This document shows, piece after piece, positions 17,920-25,879 of a DNA stretch of 64,000 bases. The stretch spans positions 1,116,001-1,180,000 of the forward strand of contig CBDFNN010000004.1 of NCBI GenBank assembly GCA_965250215.1, written 5' to 3'. A program made the translations under genes and the position numbers. Each line of letters begins with the position of its first letter. Within the stretch, counting starts at the first letter, position 1. This DNA is from CBDFNN01 sp965250215. GTDB lineage: Bacteria; Bacteroidota; Rhodothermia; Rhodothermales; DATKEJ01. A model generated the notes under the pieces. The model was not told where the DNA came from and did no database searches. It saw only the letters and a program-made list of their open reading frames with translations.

Positions 17920-18678
17920 TTATTCTCCGAGTTTTTTGTGCGCGAGATAAGCTGCTCCAATTATTCCAGCGTCGTTGGCTAATTTTCCGGGTACGACTGG
18001 GACTGGAATTTTGATTTTGCCAACCCAATTTTCATGGTACTTTTCTCTGCTTATTCCACCGCCAATAATAAAAAGATCAGGATTCAGGGTAAAATCCAAA
18101 TGGAGCAATAGTTTTCTCATACGAGCTCTCCATTGGGCCCAATTGATTACCTTCTTTTTTATCATTTGGCCATTCACAAAGTGCTCTGAAATATCACCTT
18201 TGAATTCGATATGACCAAGTTCAGTATTTGGATGAAGTCTTCCGTCCACGAAAATTGCGCTACCGATACCGGTGCCCATCGTGAGCATAATAATTGTGCC
18301 TTTCTTGCGTTTCCCAGCGCCAAAAAGAACCTCTGCCACCCCGGCCGCATCAGCATCATTCACAACAAGGTTTTTCCTATGGGTATGCTTTCGTATGAGT
18401 TTCTCTACATTGGCGTCTTTCCAATCTTTATGGATATTGGCGGCTGATAAAGCGACACCATTTTTGATTATTGCGGGGAATGTGCACCCCATCGCACCTT
18501 TCCAAGAGTAATAATCAACTATTTCATCAAGCTTTTCTCCAACTCGTTTAGGAGTGGACGGCTTAGGTGTTTCAAGTCGATATCGTCCAGAATGAAGACG
18601 ACCTGTGTCGACGTTGACCAAGGCTCCCTTTATTCCACTGCCTCCTATATCAATCCCTAATACAATATTATTTTTCAT
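17920..18678 (-). CDS. ppgK: Polyphosphate glucokinase (ROK family)
   Basis: The product has 252 residues. The ROK-type ATPase fold is clear: GIDIGGSGIKGALV at the start, catalytic Asp in NDADAAGVAEV, and TMGTGIGSAIF. It lacks the Cys-rich zinc motif of ordinary ROK sugar kinases and matches the short PpgK branch (TPKPSTPKRV, SAANIHKDW, PNTELGHIEFKG, LFIIGGGISR). PpgK phosphorylates glucose using polyphosphate and/or ATP, giving glucose-6-phosphate. It is the last gene of the operon 21828-17920. Its stop codon lies in a 12-bp direct duplication (CTCCGAGTTT at 17912 and 17925). It converges on the E1 gene with no clear terminator between. Confidence 0.9.
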   Translation of the reverse strand: MKNNIVLGIDIGGSGIKGALVNVDTGRLHSGRYRLETPKPSTPKRVGEKLDEIVDYYSWKGAMGCTFPAIIKNGVALSAANIHKDWKDANVEKLIRKHTHRKNLVVNDADAAGVAEVLFGAGKRKKGTIIMLTMGTGIGSAIFVDGRLHPNTELGHIEFKGDISEHFVNGQMIKKKVINWAQWRARMRKLLLHLDFTLNPDLFIIGGGISREKYHENWVGKIKIPVPVVPGKLANDAGIIGAAYLAHKKLGE

Positions 18679-18701
18679 TGTACTGCCCAGGCACCAACCT
18701 A

Positions 18702-19553
18702 TTATCCCTTAAAAGTTTGTCCAACTGGATAGGAGCCCAAGACCTTCAAGTGGCTAGTGACCTCCTCCAAATGCTTCGTGGCGTTGATGAGGGCCTCATC
18801 CTTCATACTCCCCTCGGCATCAACATAGAAAAGATACTCAAAGGGACTCTCAATAATGGGTCTAGATTCGATTTTGAATAAATCAATATCACGTGTAGCG
18901 AAAGCCGCTAGGCTTTTGAATAGAAAACCTGGTACGTTTGCTTTTGGTGCATACACGAGAGAGGTTTTCATTTCATTTGATTGCTCCGTGACTTCCATTT
19001 TTTCTGAGCTTTGAATCAGAAGGAAACGAGTATAATTCATCGTGTTTGTTTCAATACCACTCTCTAGTATCTTGAGATCGTATCTTTCTGCGGCTCTATC
19101 GCTGGCGATCGCTGCGGCTCCTAGAATTTTGTCATCAGCAATGTCCTTAGCAGCACCAGCTGTGTCGTAGGTAGGGATTCGATCTGCCCAAGGCATTTTT
19201 TCTCTCAAAAAGACGGCACATTGCCCAAGGGCTTGCGGATGGGAGTAGACCCTCTTGATATCCTCCATGCTCTGATCGGGGTGTGCCATTAAGTGATGAC
19301 AAATCCGAAGCTTCAACTCTTTGACGATTCTGACTTTTCTATTTAGCAGTAAATCGTAGTTCGCGTGGACACTTCCGTGTAAAGAGTTTTCAATTGGAAC
19401 AGCGGCATAGTCGGCCTTCCCATTCTCAACGGCATCAAACATAGCCTCGAAGGAGGGACGTCCTTCCGTCTCTACCGCTACACCGTTGAAGAAGAATTCA
19501 GCAGCTTCTTCGCTGTAAGCTCCGTGGACTCCTTGATAAACAACTTTTGTCAT
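18702..19553 (-). CDS. pheA: Prephenate dehydratase with ACT domain
   Basis: The product has 283 residues from the ATG at 19553, two bases after the argS stop; the longer open frame upstream lies inside argS. The catalytic PDT domain opens VVYQGVHGAYSEEAA and contains ENSLHGSVHANYDLL and NYTRFLLI, including the conserved Thr-Arg-Phe. The ACT domain (about 195-283) carries the ESRP phenylalanine-binding motif (LFKIESRPI). The enzyme converts prephenate to phenylpyruvate in phenylalanine synthesis, and the ACT domain gives feedback inhibition by Phe. It is a stand-alone dehydratase, without a fused chorismate mutase. It lies between argS and ppgK in one operon. Confidence 0.95.
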   Translation of the reverse strand: MTKVVYQGVHGAYSEEAAEFFFNGVAVETEGRPSFEAMFDAVENGKADYAAVPIENSLHGSVHANYDLLLNRKVRIVKELKLRICHHLMAHPDQSMEDIKRVYSHPQALGQCAVFLREKMPWADRIPTYDTAGAAKDIADDKILGAAAIASDRAAERYDLKILESGIETNTMNYTRFLLIQSSEKMEVTEQSNEMKTSLVYAPKANVPGFLFKSLAAFATRDIDLFKIESRPIIESPFEYLFYVDAEGSMKDEALINATKHLEEVTSHLKVLGSYPVGQTFKG

Positions 19554-19555
19554 TA

Positions 19556-21298
19556 TTACATCTTTGTGGGAGCTGAAATTCCAATAACCTGCAAACCGTT
19601 GTGCAGGACAATTCTCGCTGCTTCTGCTAAATGCATTCTGGCAGTGGCTAGATCTTCTTGCTCGCCAATTATACGGCATTGATCATAAAAGCGTGTAAAA
19701 GCCTTCGCCACATCGTTCAAATAGGCGATTAGACGATGGGGTGCCTTTTGTTCAAAACTCGTTCGAATTACATCGGGGAAAGACAAAAGGCCGCGCATTA
19801 GTTCATCTTCTCGCTCGTGAGTCAAGAGAGCCAGATCCGGTTTTGTACCAAATGAGATTCCTTGTTCATCAGCCTTTCTCACGATAGAACAGATTCTTGC
19901 GTGTGCATACTGGAGATAAAAGACGGGATTTTTATCCTTGGCTTCTTTTGCAAGATCCAGATCAAATTCCAGATGGGTCCCAGGTGAGCGCATAAGGAAG
20001 AAGAAGCGTGTTACATCCTCACCAACTTCGTCCATTAGTTCATCGAGTGTCACGAAAGTCGCCTTCCGCGTGCTCATTTTAACAGGATTTCCTCCTCGGA
20101 TGAGTGTCACGAATTGATAGAGACTGACCTCTATTTTCGATGCATCGTAGCCCAAAACCTTTAGGCCGGTCATGACATCGGGATAGGTAGCAATATGGTC
20201 GGCGCCAAAAATATCGACCATGACATCGAATCCACGATCGATTTTATTGGCGTGATAGGCAATGTCGGGAAGCCGATAGGTAGGCTCACCTGTAGACTTT
20301 ACCAGCACGGTGTCCGTTTCTTTGCCGTGATTGCTGGTTTTGAACCATATGGCACCATCCTTTTCGTAGGCCTCGCCTTTGGACTTAAATTCCTCAAGAA
20401 TCTTCTCGATAGAGCCGTCATCGTAAACATCTTGCTCGTTAAAGAAGTTGTCCATCTTGATGCCAAGACGCAACAATGTCTTTTCGATCTCAGCAAAAAT
20501 CGCTTTCTTTGCAAAGTCAAAAGCAATGTCGCCAGGCTTGTTTTCCGTGTTCGGTGTTCCGTTTTCCGAATCTGTCGAAGGAATGAAATCACTCAGGCTT
20601 AATTCCGAGTGCTTCTCAAGTAACTGCCTCGCAATCTCTTTTATATAGTCACCTTGATAGCCATCGTCTGGAAAGATTGTTGGCACTGTCAGACTCCTTC
20701 CACCATCAAGACCGATTTCTTTCGTCTCAACATTTGGGTTAAGGACCTCGACGACTCGAGCAATTACCGAGTCTCGAAGAACTCTCATTTGTCGCCCAGC
20801 GTCATTGAAGTAGTATTCGCGAGTGACATCGTAGCCCAGCCACTCGAGCATGTTGGCGTAGGTGTCTCCCAAGACTGCATTCCTTCCGTGCCCTACCGTG
20901 AGTGGCCCAGTCGGATTTGCGCTGACATACTCTACCATCGCCGTTTTTCCATCTCCAATGATGCTTCTGCCGTAGCTATCTTTGTTCTCTAGAATAGAGA
21001 GAACTCCTTCGGCGAGGAGGTCACCTGAGAAATGGAAGTTGATAAAACCTGGGCCGGCCATCTCGATTTTTCCGATTCCCGGCTCATCAGCTAGCCTTTC
21101 CTCTAGCATGGTAATGAGAAGGGAGGCAATATCTCTTGGAGACTTTCGGAGAGGTTTGGCAAGTTTCAAGGCCGTATTTGTGGCTAAGTCGCCGTGATCT
21201 TTGTTTGCTGGTTCTTGGAACTCAACTTCAAATGATTCCGGTGCGTCGTCAAGACTGGCAACGATATCGCTTAGAATTTCTGATAGCTTCGCTTTCAC
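19556..21298 (-). CDS. argS: Arginyl-tRNA synthetase
   Basis: The product has 580 residues with a GTG start that overlaps the carbonic anhydrase stop by 4 bp (GTGA). The N-terminal Arg-tRNA-synthetase add-on domain is followed by VEYVSANPTGPLTVGHGRNA, the HIGH region with Thr in place of the first His, and by KMSTRKATFVTL, the KMSKS region. The C-terminal DALR anticodon-binding domain includes FYLQYAHARICSI and FTRFYDQCRII. The enzyme charges tRNA-Arg. Near residue 245-260 an in-frame Asn/Thr/Glu-rich stretch (DSENGTPNTENKPG) is encoded by a low-complexity word repeat that resembles the one upstream of the next gene. All other landmarks look intact. Confidence 0.97.
   Translation of the reverse strand: MKAKLSEILSDIVASLDDAPESFEVEFQEPANKDHGDLATNTALKLAKPLRKSPRDIASLLITMLEERLADEPGIGKIEMAGPGFINFHFSGDLLAEGVLSILENKDSYGRSIIGDGKTAMVEYVSANPTGPLTVGHGRNAVLGDTYANMLEWLGYDVTREYYFNDAGRQMRVLRDSVIARVVEVLNPNVETKEIGLDGGRSLTVPTIFPDDGYQGDYIKEIARQLLEKHSELSLSDFIPSTDSENGTPNTENKPGDIAFDFAKKAIFAEIEKTLLRLGIKMDNFFNEQDVYDDGSIEKILEEFKSKGEAYEKDGAIWFKTSNHGKETDTVLVKSTGEPTYRLPDIAYHANKIDRGFDVMVDIFGADHIATYPDVMTGLKVLGYDASKIEVSLYQFVTLIRGGNPVKMSTRKATFVTLDELMDEVGEDVTRFFFLMRSPGTHLEFDLDLAKEAKDKNPVFYLQYAHARICSIVRKADEQGISFGTKPDLALLTHEREDELMRGLLSFPDVIRTSFEQKAPHRLIAYLNDVAKAFTRFYDQCRIIGEQEDLATARMHLAEAARIVLHNGLQVIGISAPTKM
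20541..20569. repeat. Word repeat inside argS, shared with 21973-21993
   Basis: TTTTCCGTGTTCGGTGTTCC followed by GTTTTCCGA is a degenerate repeat of TTCCGTG/TTTTCCG words within the argS reading frame. The 15-mer GTGTTCCGTTTTCCG (20554-20568) occurs again, in inverted orientation, at 21976-21990 in the carbonic anhydrase upstream region. Confidence 0.85.
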
Positions 21299-21828
21299 TT
21301 TTGCGAGGTAGGAGGACTGATTGATTTCATATAATTGGAAGCAACCTGAACGTATCTGGCTGCATTCTGCTCCATCATTTCGAGCTCATCCTTTCGAAGA
21401 GTTCTAATGACTTTAGCCGGACGACCGAAGGCAAGGGAATTTGGTGGAATTTGAACTCCTCCAGTGATCAAACTACCTGCGCCAATCAAGCTATTCTTTC
21501 CAATATTGGCTCCATCTAGAATGGTCGATCCCATTCCGATTAGACAGCCGTCTTCAATGGTACAAGCGTGAATGACACAGGAGTGACCAATGGTAATATC
21601 GCTTCCGATTCTTGTTGGACCTATATCGTGGGTCACGTGAACGAGAGAGTTATCCTGAATATTTGTTCGATGCCCGATCTTGATCCAGCAAACATCTCCG
21701 CGCACCGTGCTGCCGAACCAAATGGAAGAATGATCGCCGATTTCCACCTCCCCAGCCACCACAGCGTTCGGAGCTACAAAAACGCTTTTACCTATAGAGG
21801 GTGACTTATCTAAGTAGGGAATAATCAT
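21295..21828 (-). CDS. Gamma-class carbonic anhydrase-like hexapeptide protein
   Basis: The product has 177 residues from the ATG at 21828 (MIIPYLDKSPSIGKSVFV). The open frame continues 54 codons upstream, but that part is low-complexity and not conserved-looking. It is a left-handed beta-helix with hexapeptide repeats (APNAVVAGEVEIGDHSSIW, IGKNSLIGAGSLI) and the zinc-ligand pattern of the gamma carbonic anhydrase/YrdA family: VHVTHD and IGHSCVIHACTI. Family members hydrate CO2 or serve unknown roles. It is the first gene of the operon with argS, pheA and ppgK. Confidence 0.9.
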   Translation of the reverse strand: MIIPYLDKSPSIGKSVFVAPNAVVAGEVEIGDHSSIWFGSTVRGDVCWIKIGHRTNIQDNSLVHVTHDIGPTRIGSDITIGHSCVIHACTIEDGCLIGMGSTILDGANIGKNSLIGAGSLITGGVQIPPNSLAFGRPAKVIRTLRKDELEMMEQNAARYVQVASNYMKSISPPTSQK

Positions 21829-21972
21829 GCATTCGGGAATGAGATAAAGAGCTTGTGAATGCGGAAGTCCATATCGAAGTGATATTCTGGCCTCGAAATC
21901 TGCCGCCTTGAAATATACTCCATGTAATGGAAGGAATGTTCGCCCATGAGGAAGAGAGTTAACTTCCTCAGA

Positions 21973-21993
21973 GAACGGAAAACGGAACACGGA
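21973..21993. repeat. Degenerate CGGAAAACGGAACACGG word repeat
   Basis: This short stretch of imperfect CGGAA(AA/CA) words lies in the 225-bp divergent gap between the carbonic anhydrase gene and proC. It shares a 15-mer (inverted) with the repeat inside argS. Confidence 0.75.
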
Positions 21994-22053
21994 GGACCAT
22001 GCTTGGTTGCCTTCAATCCTCCAATTTGGGAGAGGATATAAGCAAATAGTTTC

Positions 22054-22887
22054 ATGGCCTTAGAAGATCAAAAAGTCGCATTCGTTGGGGCAGGGAATAT
22101 TGGAACCGCTTTGATTGGTGGGCTCTTTCGCGAGGCCGACCTATCTCCTGAGAGAATCTATGCCTCGAGAAGGGATGCTGAGGCCCTCGATCAGCTAAAA
22201 ACTCGTTTCGAGGGTATCAACACCTCGACCTCCAATACTGATATTGTAAAGGATGCGAGCGTTGTCGTATTGACCATCAAGCCTCAGTCCTTCAAAGCTG
22301 TCGCCGAAGAAATTCGACCCGCGATCCGTCCAGACGCATTGGTCATATCCGTCTTAGCCGGAATCACTACGGAATCTATCGCGAGTCTTCTTGGCGGCGA
22401 ACTGGCCATCGTAAGAAGCATGCCAAATACACCTGCACTGGTTGACGAAGCTGCAACAGCCATCGCACCAGGCCGCTTTGCGAGTAAGGACCATCTCAAC
22501 ATTGCAGAGTCACTCTTCAAAGCAGTAGGAAAAGTTGAACATGTCGCTGAATACCTGTTGGATGCTGTGACCGGGCTATCTGGAAGCGGACCGGCATATA
22601 TATTTATGGTGATTGAGGCCTTGACAGACGCTGGAGTAAAGCAAGGTCTGAATAGAGGTGTGGCTTTGAGGCTGGCATCCCAGACGGTCTATGGCTCAGC
22701 TAAATTGGCTATAGAAACTGGAAAACATCCAGCCATTTTGAGAGACGAAGTAACTACCCCGGGTGGGACCACAATTTCTGCGATTGCAGAATTGGAGAGT
22801 CACGGTCTTCGGACTATGTTGATCAACGCCGTCGCCACGGCAACGCAACGATCCAAAGAGCTAAATCCCGATCGAAAAGATCAGTGA
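22054..22887 (+). CDS. proC: Pyrroline-5-carboxylate reductase
   Basis: The product has 277 residues. The Rossmann NAD(P) site is VAFVGAGNIGTALIGGL near the N-terminus. The dimerisation/catalytic half contains LDAVTGLSGSGPAYIFMVIEAL and the family signature LRDEVTTPGGTTISAIAELE near residue 235. It reduces 1-pyrroline-5-carboxylate to proline with NAD(P)H in the last step of proline synthesis. It is divergent from the carbonic anhydrase operon and followed after 4 bp by the HisA-like gene, so those two are probably cotranscribed. Confidence 0.97.
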   Translation: MALEDQKVAFVGAGNIGTALIGGLFREADLSPERIYASRRDAEALDQLKTRFEGINTSTSNTDIVKDASVVVLTIKPQSFKAVAEEIRPAIRPDALVISVLAGITTESIASLLGGELAIVRSMPNTPALVDEAATAIAPGRFASKDHLNIAESLFKAVGKVEHVAEYLLDAVTGLSGSGPAYIFMVIEALTDAGVKQGLNRGVALRLASQTVYGSAKLAIETGKHPAILRDEVTTPGGTTISAIAELESHGLRTMLINAVATATQRSKELNPDRKDQ

Positions 22888-22891
22888 CCTC

Positions 22892-23662
22892 ATGATGCTC
22901 GTTCCTGTCATATGGATTAAGAAGGGTCACTGTAAAGATGTTACTAGCAGTGAATGCGAGGGAGGTGTACCAGAGCTATTCGATGATCCAGTCAAACTTG
23001 CTCAAATATGGAGAATTCAGAATGCAAAGATCATTCAAATCGAACTCTCCAAATCGATATGCGACGCTGATCTCGAGACGATAAAAGAGATTTGTCAGGC
23101 TGTCGATATTCCTGTCATGGTTGCGCTACCCAAAAGTAAGGAGGGTCTCGCAAGTGAGCTTCTGGACCTCGGTGTCATGCGGGTAGTGGTAAACAAGAAA
23201 CTAGGTGGAAAGAAATCAAGCGATAAAGTGTGCGAGCTTGCTGATCTTCGGAGTTTGACTCTACGATATTGTTGCTCAGCAGTCGAGTTGCTTAAACATA
23301 AAGAGCAAATTCTAAGTGATCTCCTCCATACGAAGTCGAGTCGCTTGGTATTGAAAATCGGATTCGGAAAGAACCATTCGACCAAGACGGAGATTGATGG
23401 AGCTTGTCGTGTCTTGATGAAATTTCTCAGGGAGGAAGGATGCAGAGCAAGACTTTCCCTTCAGGCACCCATCGAAAGTCATGTTGATTTGTCCGACTAC
23501 GCAAAATTGAAAGCTCTCGGAGTCGATTCCTTGGTTCTTCCCAAATCAGTTTACCAGAACGTTTTTCCCTGCCAAGCGATGTGGTGCTGGAACCAAACAG
23601 AAATGGTTGACCTTTCAAAGTTTTCGACTGCAAAACTTCGAAGTAAGGTTAATCCAGTATGA
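22892..23662 (+). CDS. HisA/HisF-like TIM-barrel protein, probably non-catalytic for HisA
   Basis: The product has 256 residues. The outline is that of HisA: a start resembling MLVPVIWIKKGHC, then FDDPVKLAQIW (HisA-type DDPVEMAKKW), later LGVMRVVV and LGVDSLVLPKSVY at the positions of the two phosphate-binding half-barrels. The key HisA residues are missing. The first-strand Asp of AIDIK is Trp (VIWIK), the GGGIR loop is replaced by ALPKSKEG, and the second-half GG loop by LQAPIESH. I therefore expect no ordinary HisA activity; a structural, regulatory or new role is possible. It lies 4 bp after proC and overlaps by 14 bp the 3' end of the convergent VCBS gene. Confidence 0.65.
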   Translation: MMLVPVIWIKKGHCKDVTSSECEGGVPELFDDPVKLAQIWRIQNAKIIQIELSKSICDADLETIKEICQAVDIPVMVALPKSKEGLASELLDLGVMRVVVNKKLGGKKSSDKVCELADLRSLTLRYCCSAVELLKHKEQILSDLLHTKSSRLVLKIGFGKNHSTKTEIDGACRVLMKFLREEGCRARLSLQAPIESHVDLSDYAKLKALGVDSLVLPKSVYQNVFPCQAMWCWNQTEMVDLSKFSTAKLRSKVNPV

Positions 23663-25856
23663 TGAGAGTCTTGAAGGCAAGAGTCTCTTTCGATGATCGA
23701 AGTCTAACTAGATAAAGTCCAGCTCTCAGGTCAACTACGGACAAAGTCGTTCGGTTTTGTACCGGAGTCTCCATCACAACTCTGCCAAGAGGATTGATTA
23801 GCTCTATGTATAGCCGCTGATTTCCCACTCGATCTAGACGAATGCTGAACTGATCACCTACTGGATTAGGAAATAACTCGATCTCGAAAGCCGATCGCAT
23901 TTCGTGATCTTCATTCGAAGTTCGGACGGTCTCATTCCGGAAATACAGTAGACCTCCTTCCACTGAGCCGGTTATTAAGTCGTCCTGGCTATCACGTCTA
24001 AGAGGTCCCATCGTAGCGGTCGAAAAACTAGGTAGGTCTAAAAAGTCCTCCAACAGTATTGTGAAACTATATTGTCCATGGGAATCACGGCTACCCTTGT
24101 ACAATAAGTTCTGTGATTCACCAAGAAGTAGGAGGTCTTTTACACCGTCGCCATCGGCGTCTCCAAAGACGGGAATGCTCCTTCTTCCCAAATCTAGAGA
24201 TAAGAAACTATCGCTCTGAAGTGTAAAAGATGGAGTGCTTGAATCACCGGTATTATTGTAATGATAGACAGAGCCAGAACTGCTGCCAATAAAAAGGTCG
24301 AAATCACCATCACCATCGTAGTCGAAAAACTCGGGACTGCTCTCTGATCGAACATCGATTCCAGCATAGTTCCGAATCCCGTCTGAAAAGCTAAAGTTTT
24401 CCGCAGACCCTTCATTTTCGAAAAAGATCAAGGTTCCATTATTTCGTCCGATGAAAAGATCTTGGTCTTCGTCGTTATCAATATCCACGAAACTTGGCTT
24501 AATTCTCAGGACATTCCCCATGTCGAAGTCAGCAACGAAATCTGACATAAAGTCCCTTGTCTCAATATTTAATTCAAGGACGCAATCGGGACAGTCTATC
24601 CCTGTCAGATATGCGAGACGTCCTTCTGGCGTTCCGTCAATTAAGTTGAAACTGTTACCAACAAAGAGATCTGTGAAGCCATCTCCGTCTATGTCGACAA
24701 GCTCGGGGAAACTGTCTTGTCCAACATCAAATCCGTCAATCAATTTTGTCGTTTTGAGATCAAACTCATCCTGATTAACCTTTTCGAAATAGAGAAGATT
24801 TTCTTCCTTGTCGTTCCCGAGAGCAAATGCGCCACCTTGGATTGAAACGACGAGATCTAACTGTCCATCACCAGAAAGATCAACCCAATCGGAGAGATTA
24901 AAGCCGCTCGTGCCTATAGGCTCGTCGACAGGGATTCTGACGTAGTCGGATGTTTCTATCGGGACCTCTATATCAGGAATTTGACAGTTTCCTTCATTCA
25001 TAAATAGATAGAGGCCAGACGAGAAGAAGTCCCCCCAGACAAGATCAAGATCTCCATCCAGATCGTAGTCGACAAAGCTCACCGATCCAGCTCCATGTCG
25101 GCTTTCATTTGATGGGTTTAAGGAAGAAAAATCGGGACTAGATGATTCACCTAGGACTAGATGTCCATTATTCCGATCAGACCGTCCCGTGACATTTATC
25201 AGGATGTCTTGAAATCGAGACTCGGCGAGCTCAAAAATTGGTGAGCCATTCCCATCCTTTCCGATGTTTTCGTAGTAAACCAAGGTCCCATCTGAGATTG
25301 GGAGAAAGAGGTCTTTGTCTCCGTCGCAATTGATATCAGCAAATTCCGGAATACTTCCAGGATCGAAAGAGAGAGCCTGTGAATTGGATTGAAACAGTTT
25401 TTCGGTGATCAGATCGAAGTGTTCACTCGCGGGATTCCAATAGTAGTGTTCAATTTTTGCCAACTCTCTAGCGATGAATAGACTCAGTTGACCATCATTG
25501 TTGATGTCGCTTAGTCGGAACCAGAAACCGGGATCGAGACCTTCAAATTTATTCGCCTCGTAGGCAAACTGGGGAATGTCATCTACTATTTGAATTCCTT
25601 GAAAGAACAGAATCGATTTCTGATCTCTTTGAAGGAGAATATCTAGAATGCCATCATTGTTGATGTCCCAGAACTGTGGTCGTGGCGCATTGAATCCTCC
25701 TGTAAATGAGTTTGGTAAAGATTCTCCATCCTGATAAATGAAATCTCCATCGATAGGTCCAAAGTTGACTATTTGTGCGAAAGAGGGCATAGTCAGGAGC
25801 AAGACAAAGAGGCTCAAGGTCAATCTCTTTGCCCATTTTGATGCATTTTTAACCAT
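23649..25856 (-). CDS. VCBS/FG-GAP repeat surface protein with T9SS sorting domain
   Basis: The product has 735 residues from the ATG at 25856. A TTG at 25883 overlaps the preceding stop (TTGA) and is an alternative that would add nine residues before the signal peptide. The signal peptide is KRLTLSLFVLLLTMPSFAQ. The body is a beta-propeller of FG-GAP/VCBS repeats, each with a calcium-type D-x-D-x-D-G motif (DINNDGIL, DINCDGDKDLF, DYDLDGDLDL, DIDGDGFTDLF, DIDNDEDQDLF, DYDGDGDFDLF, DADGDGVKDLL). The C-terminus is a T9SS type A domain (ELFPNPVGDQFSIRL to the Lys/Asp end). Exported and probably surface-bound; the ligand is unknown. Confidence 0.9.
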   Translation of the reverse strand: MVKNASKWAKRLTLSLFVLLLTMPSFAQIVNFGPIDGDFIYQDGESLPNSFTGGFNAPRPQFWDINNDGILDILLQRDQKSILFFQGIQIVDDIPQFAYEANKFEGLDPGFWFRLSDINNDGQLSLFIARELAKIEHYYWNPASEHFDLITEKLFQSNSQALSFDPGSIPEFADINCDGDKDLFLPISDGTLVYYENIGKDGNGSPIFELAESRFQDILINVTGRSDRNNGHLVLGESSSPDFSSLNPSNESRHGAGSVSFVDYDLDGDLDLVWGDFFSSGLYLFMNEGNCQIPDIEVPIETSDYVRIPVDEPIGTSGFNLSDWVDLSGDGQLDLVVSIQGGAFALGNDKEENLLYFEKVNQDEFDLKTTKLIDGFDVGQDSFPELVDIDGDGFTDLFVGNSFNLIDGTPEGRLAYLTGIDCPDCVLELNIETRDFMSDFVADFDMGNVLRIKPSFVDIDNDEDQDLFIGRNNGTLIFFENEGSAENFSFSDGIRNYAGIDVRSESSPEFFDYDGDGDFDLFIGSSSGSVYHYNNTGDSSTPSFTLQSDSFLSLDLGRRSIPVFGDADGDGVKDLLLLGESQNLLYKGSRDSHGQYSFTILLEDFLDLPSFSTATMGPLRRDSQDDLITGSVEGGLLYFRNETVRTSNEDHEMRSAFEIELFPNPVGDQFSIRLDRVGNQRLYIELINPLGRVVMETPVQNRTTLSVVDLRAGLYLVRLRSSKETLAFKTLIILD

Positions 25857-25879
25857 TGAATTTATTGCAGTCGCTCTCG

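Noticed and set aside
17911..17935. CTCCGAGTTT duplication at the ppgK stop as a terminator
   Set aside because: It is a direct, not an inverted, repeat, so it forms no hairpin; noted under ppgK only.
20195..20602. 135-codon plus-strand frame
   Set aside because: It is antisense to argS in a well-conserved gene and its product has no recognisable features.
23649..23662. Overlap of convergent genes as a frameshift or misassembly
   Set aside because: The 14-bp tail-to-tail overlap leaves both C-termini intact, including the T9SS end of the VCBS protein, so it looks natural.
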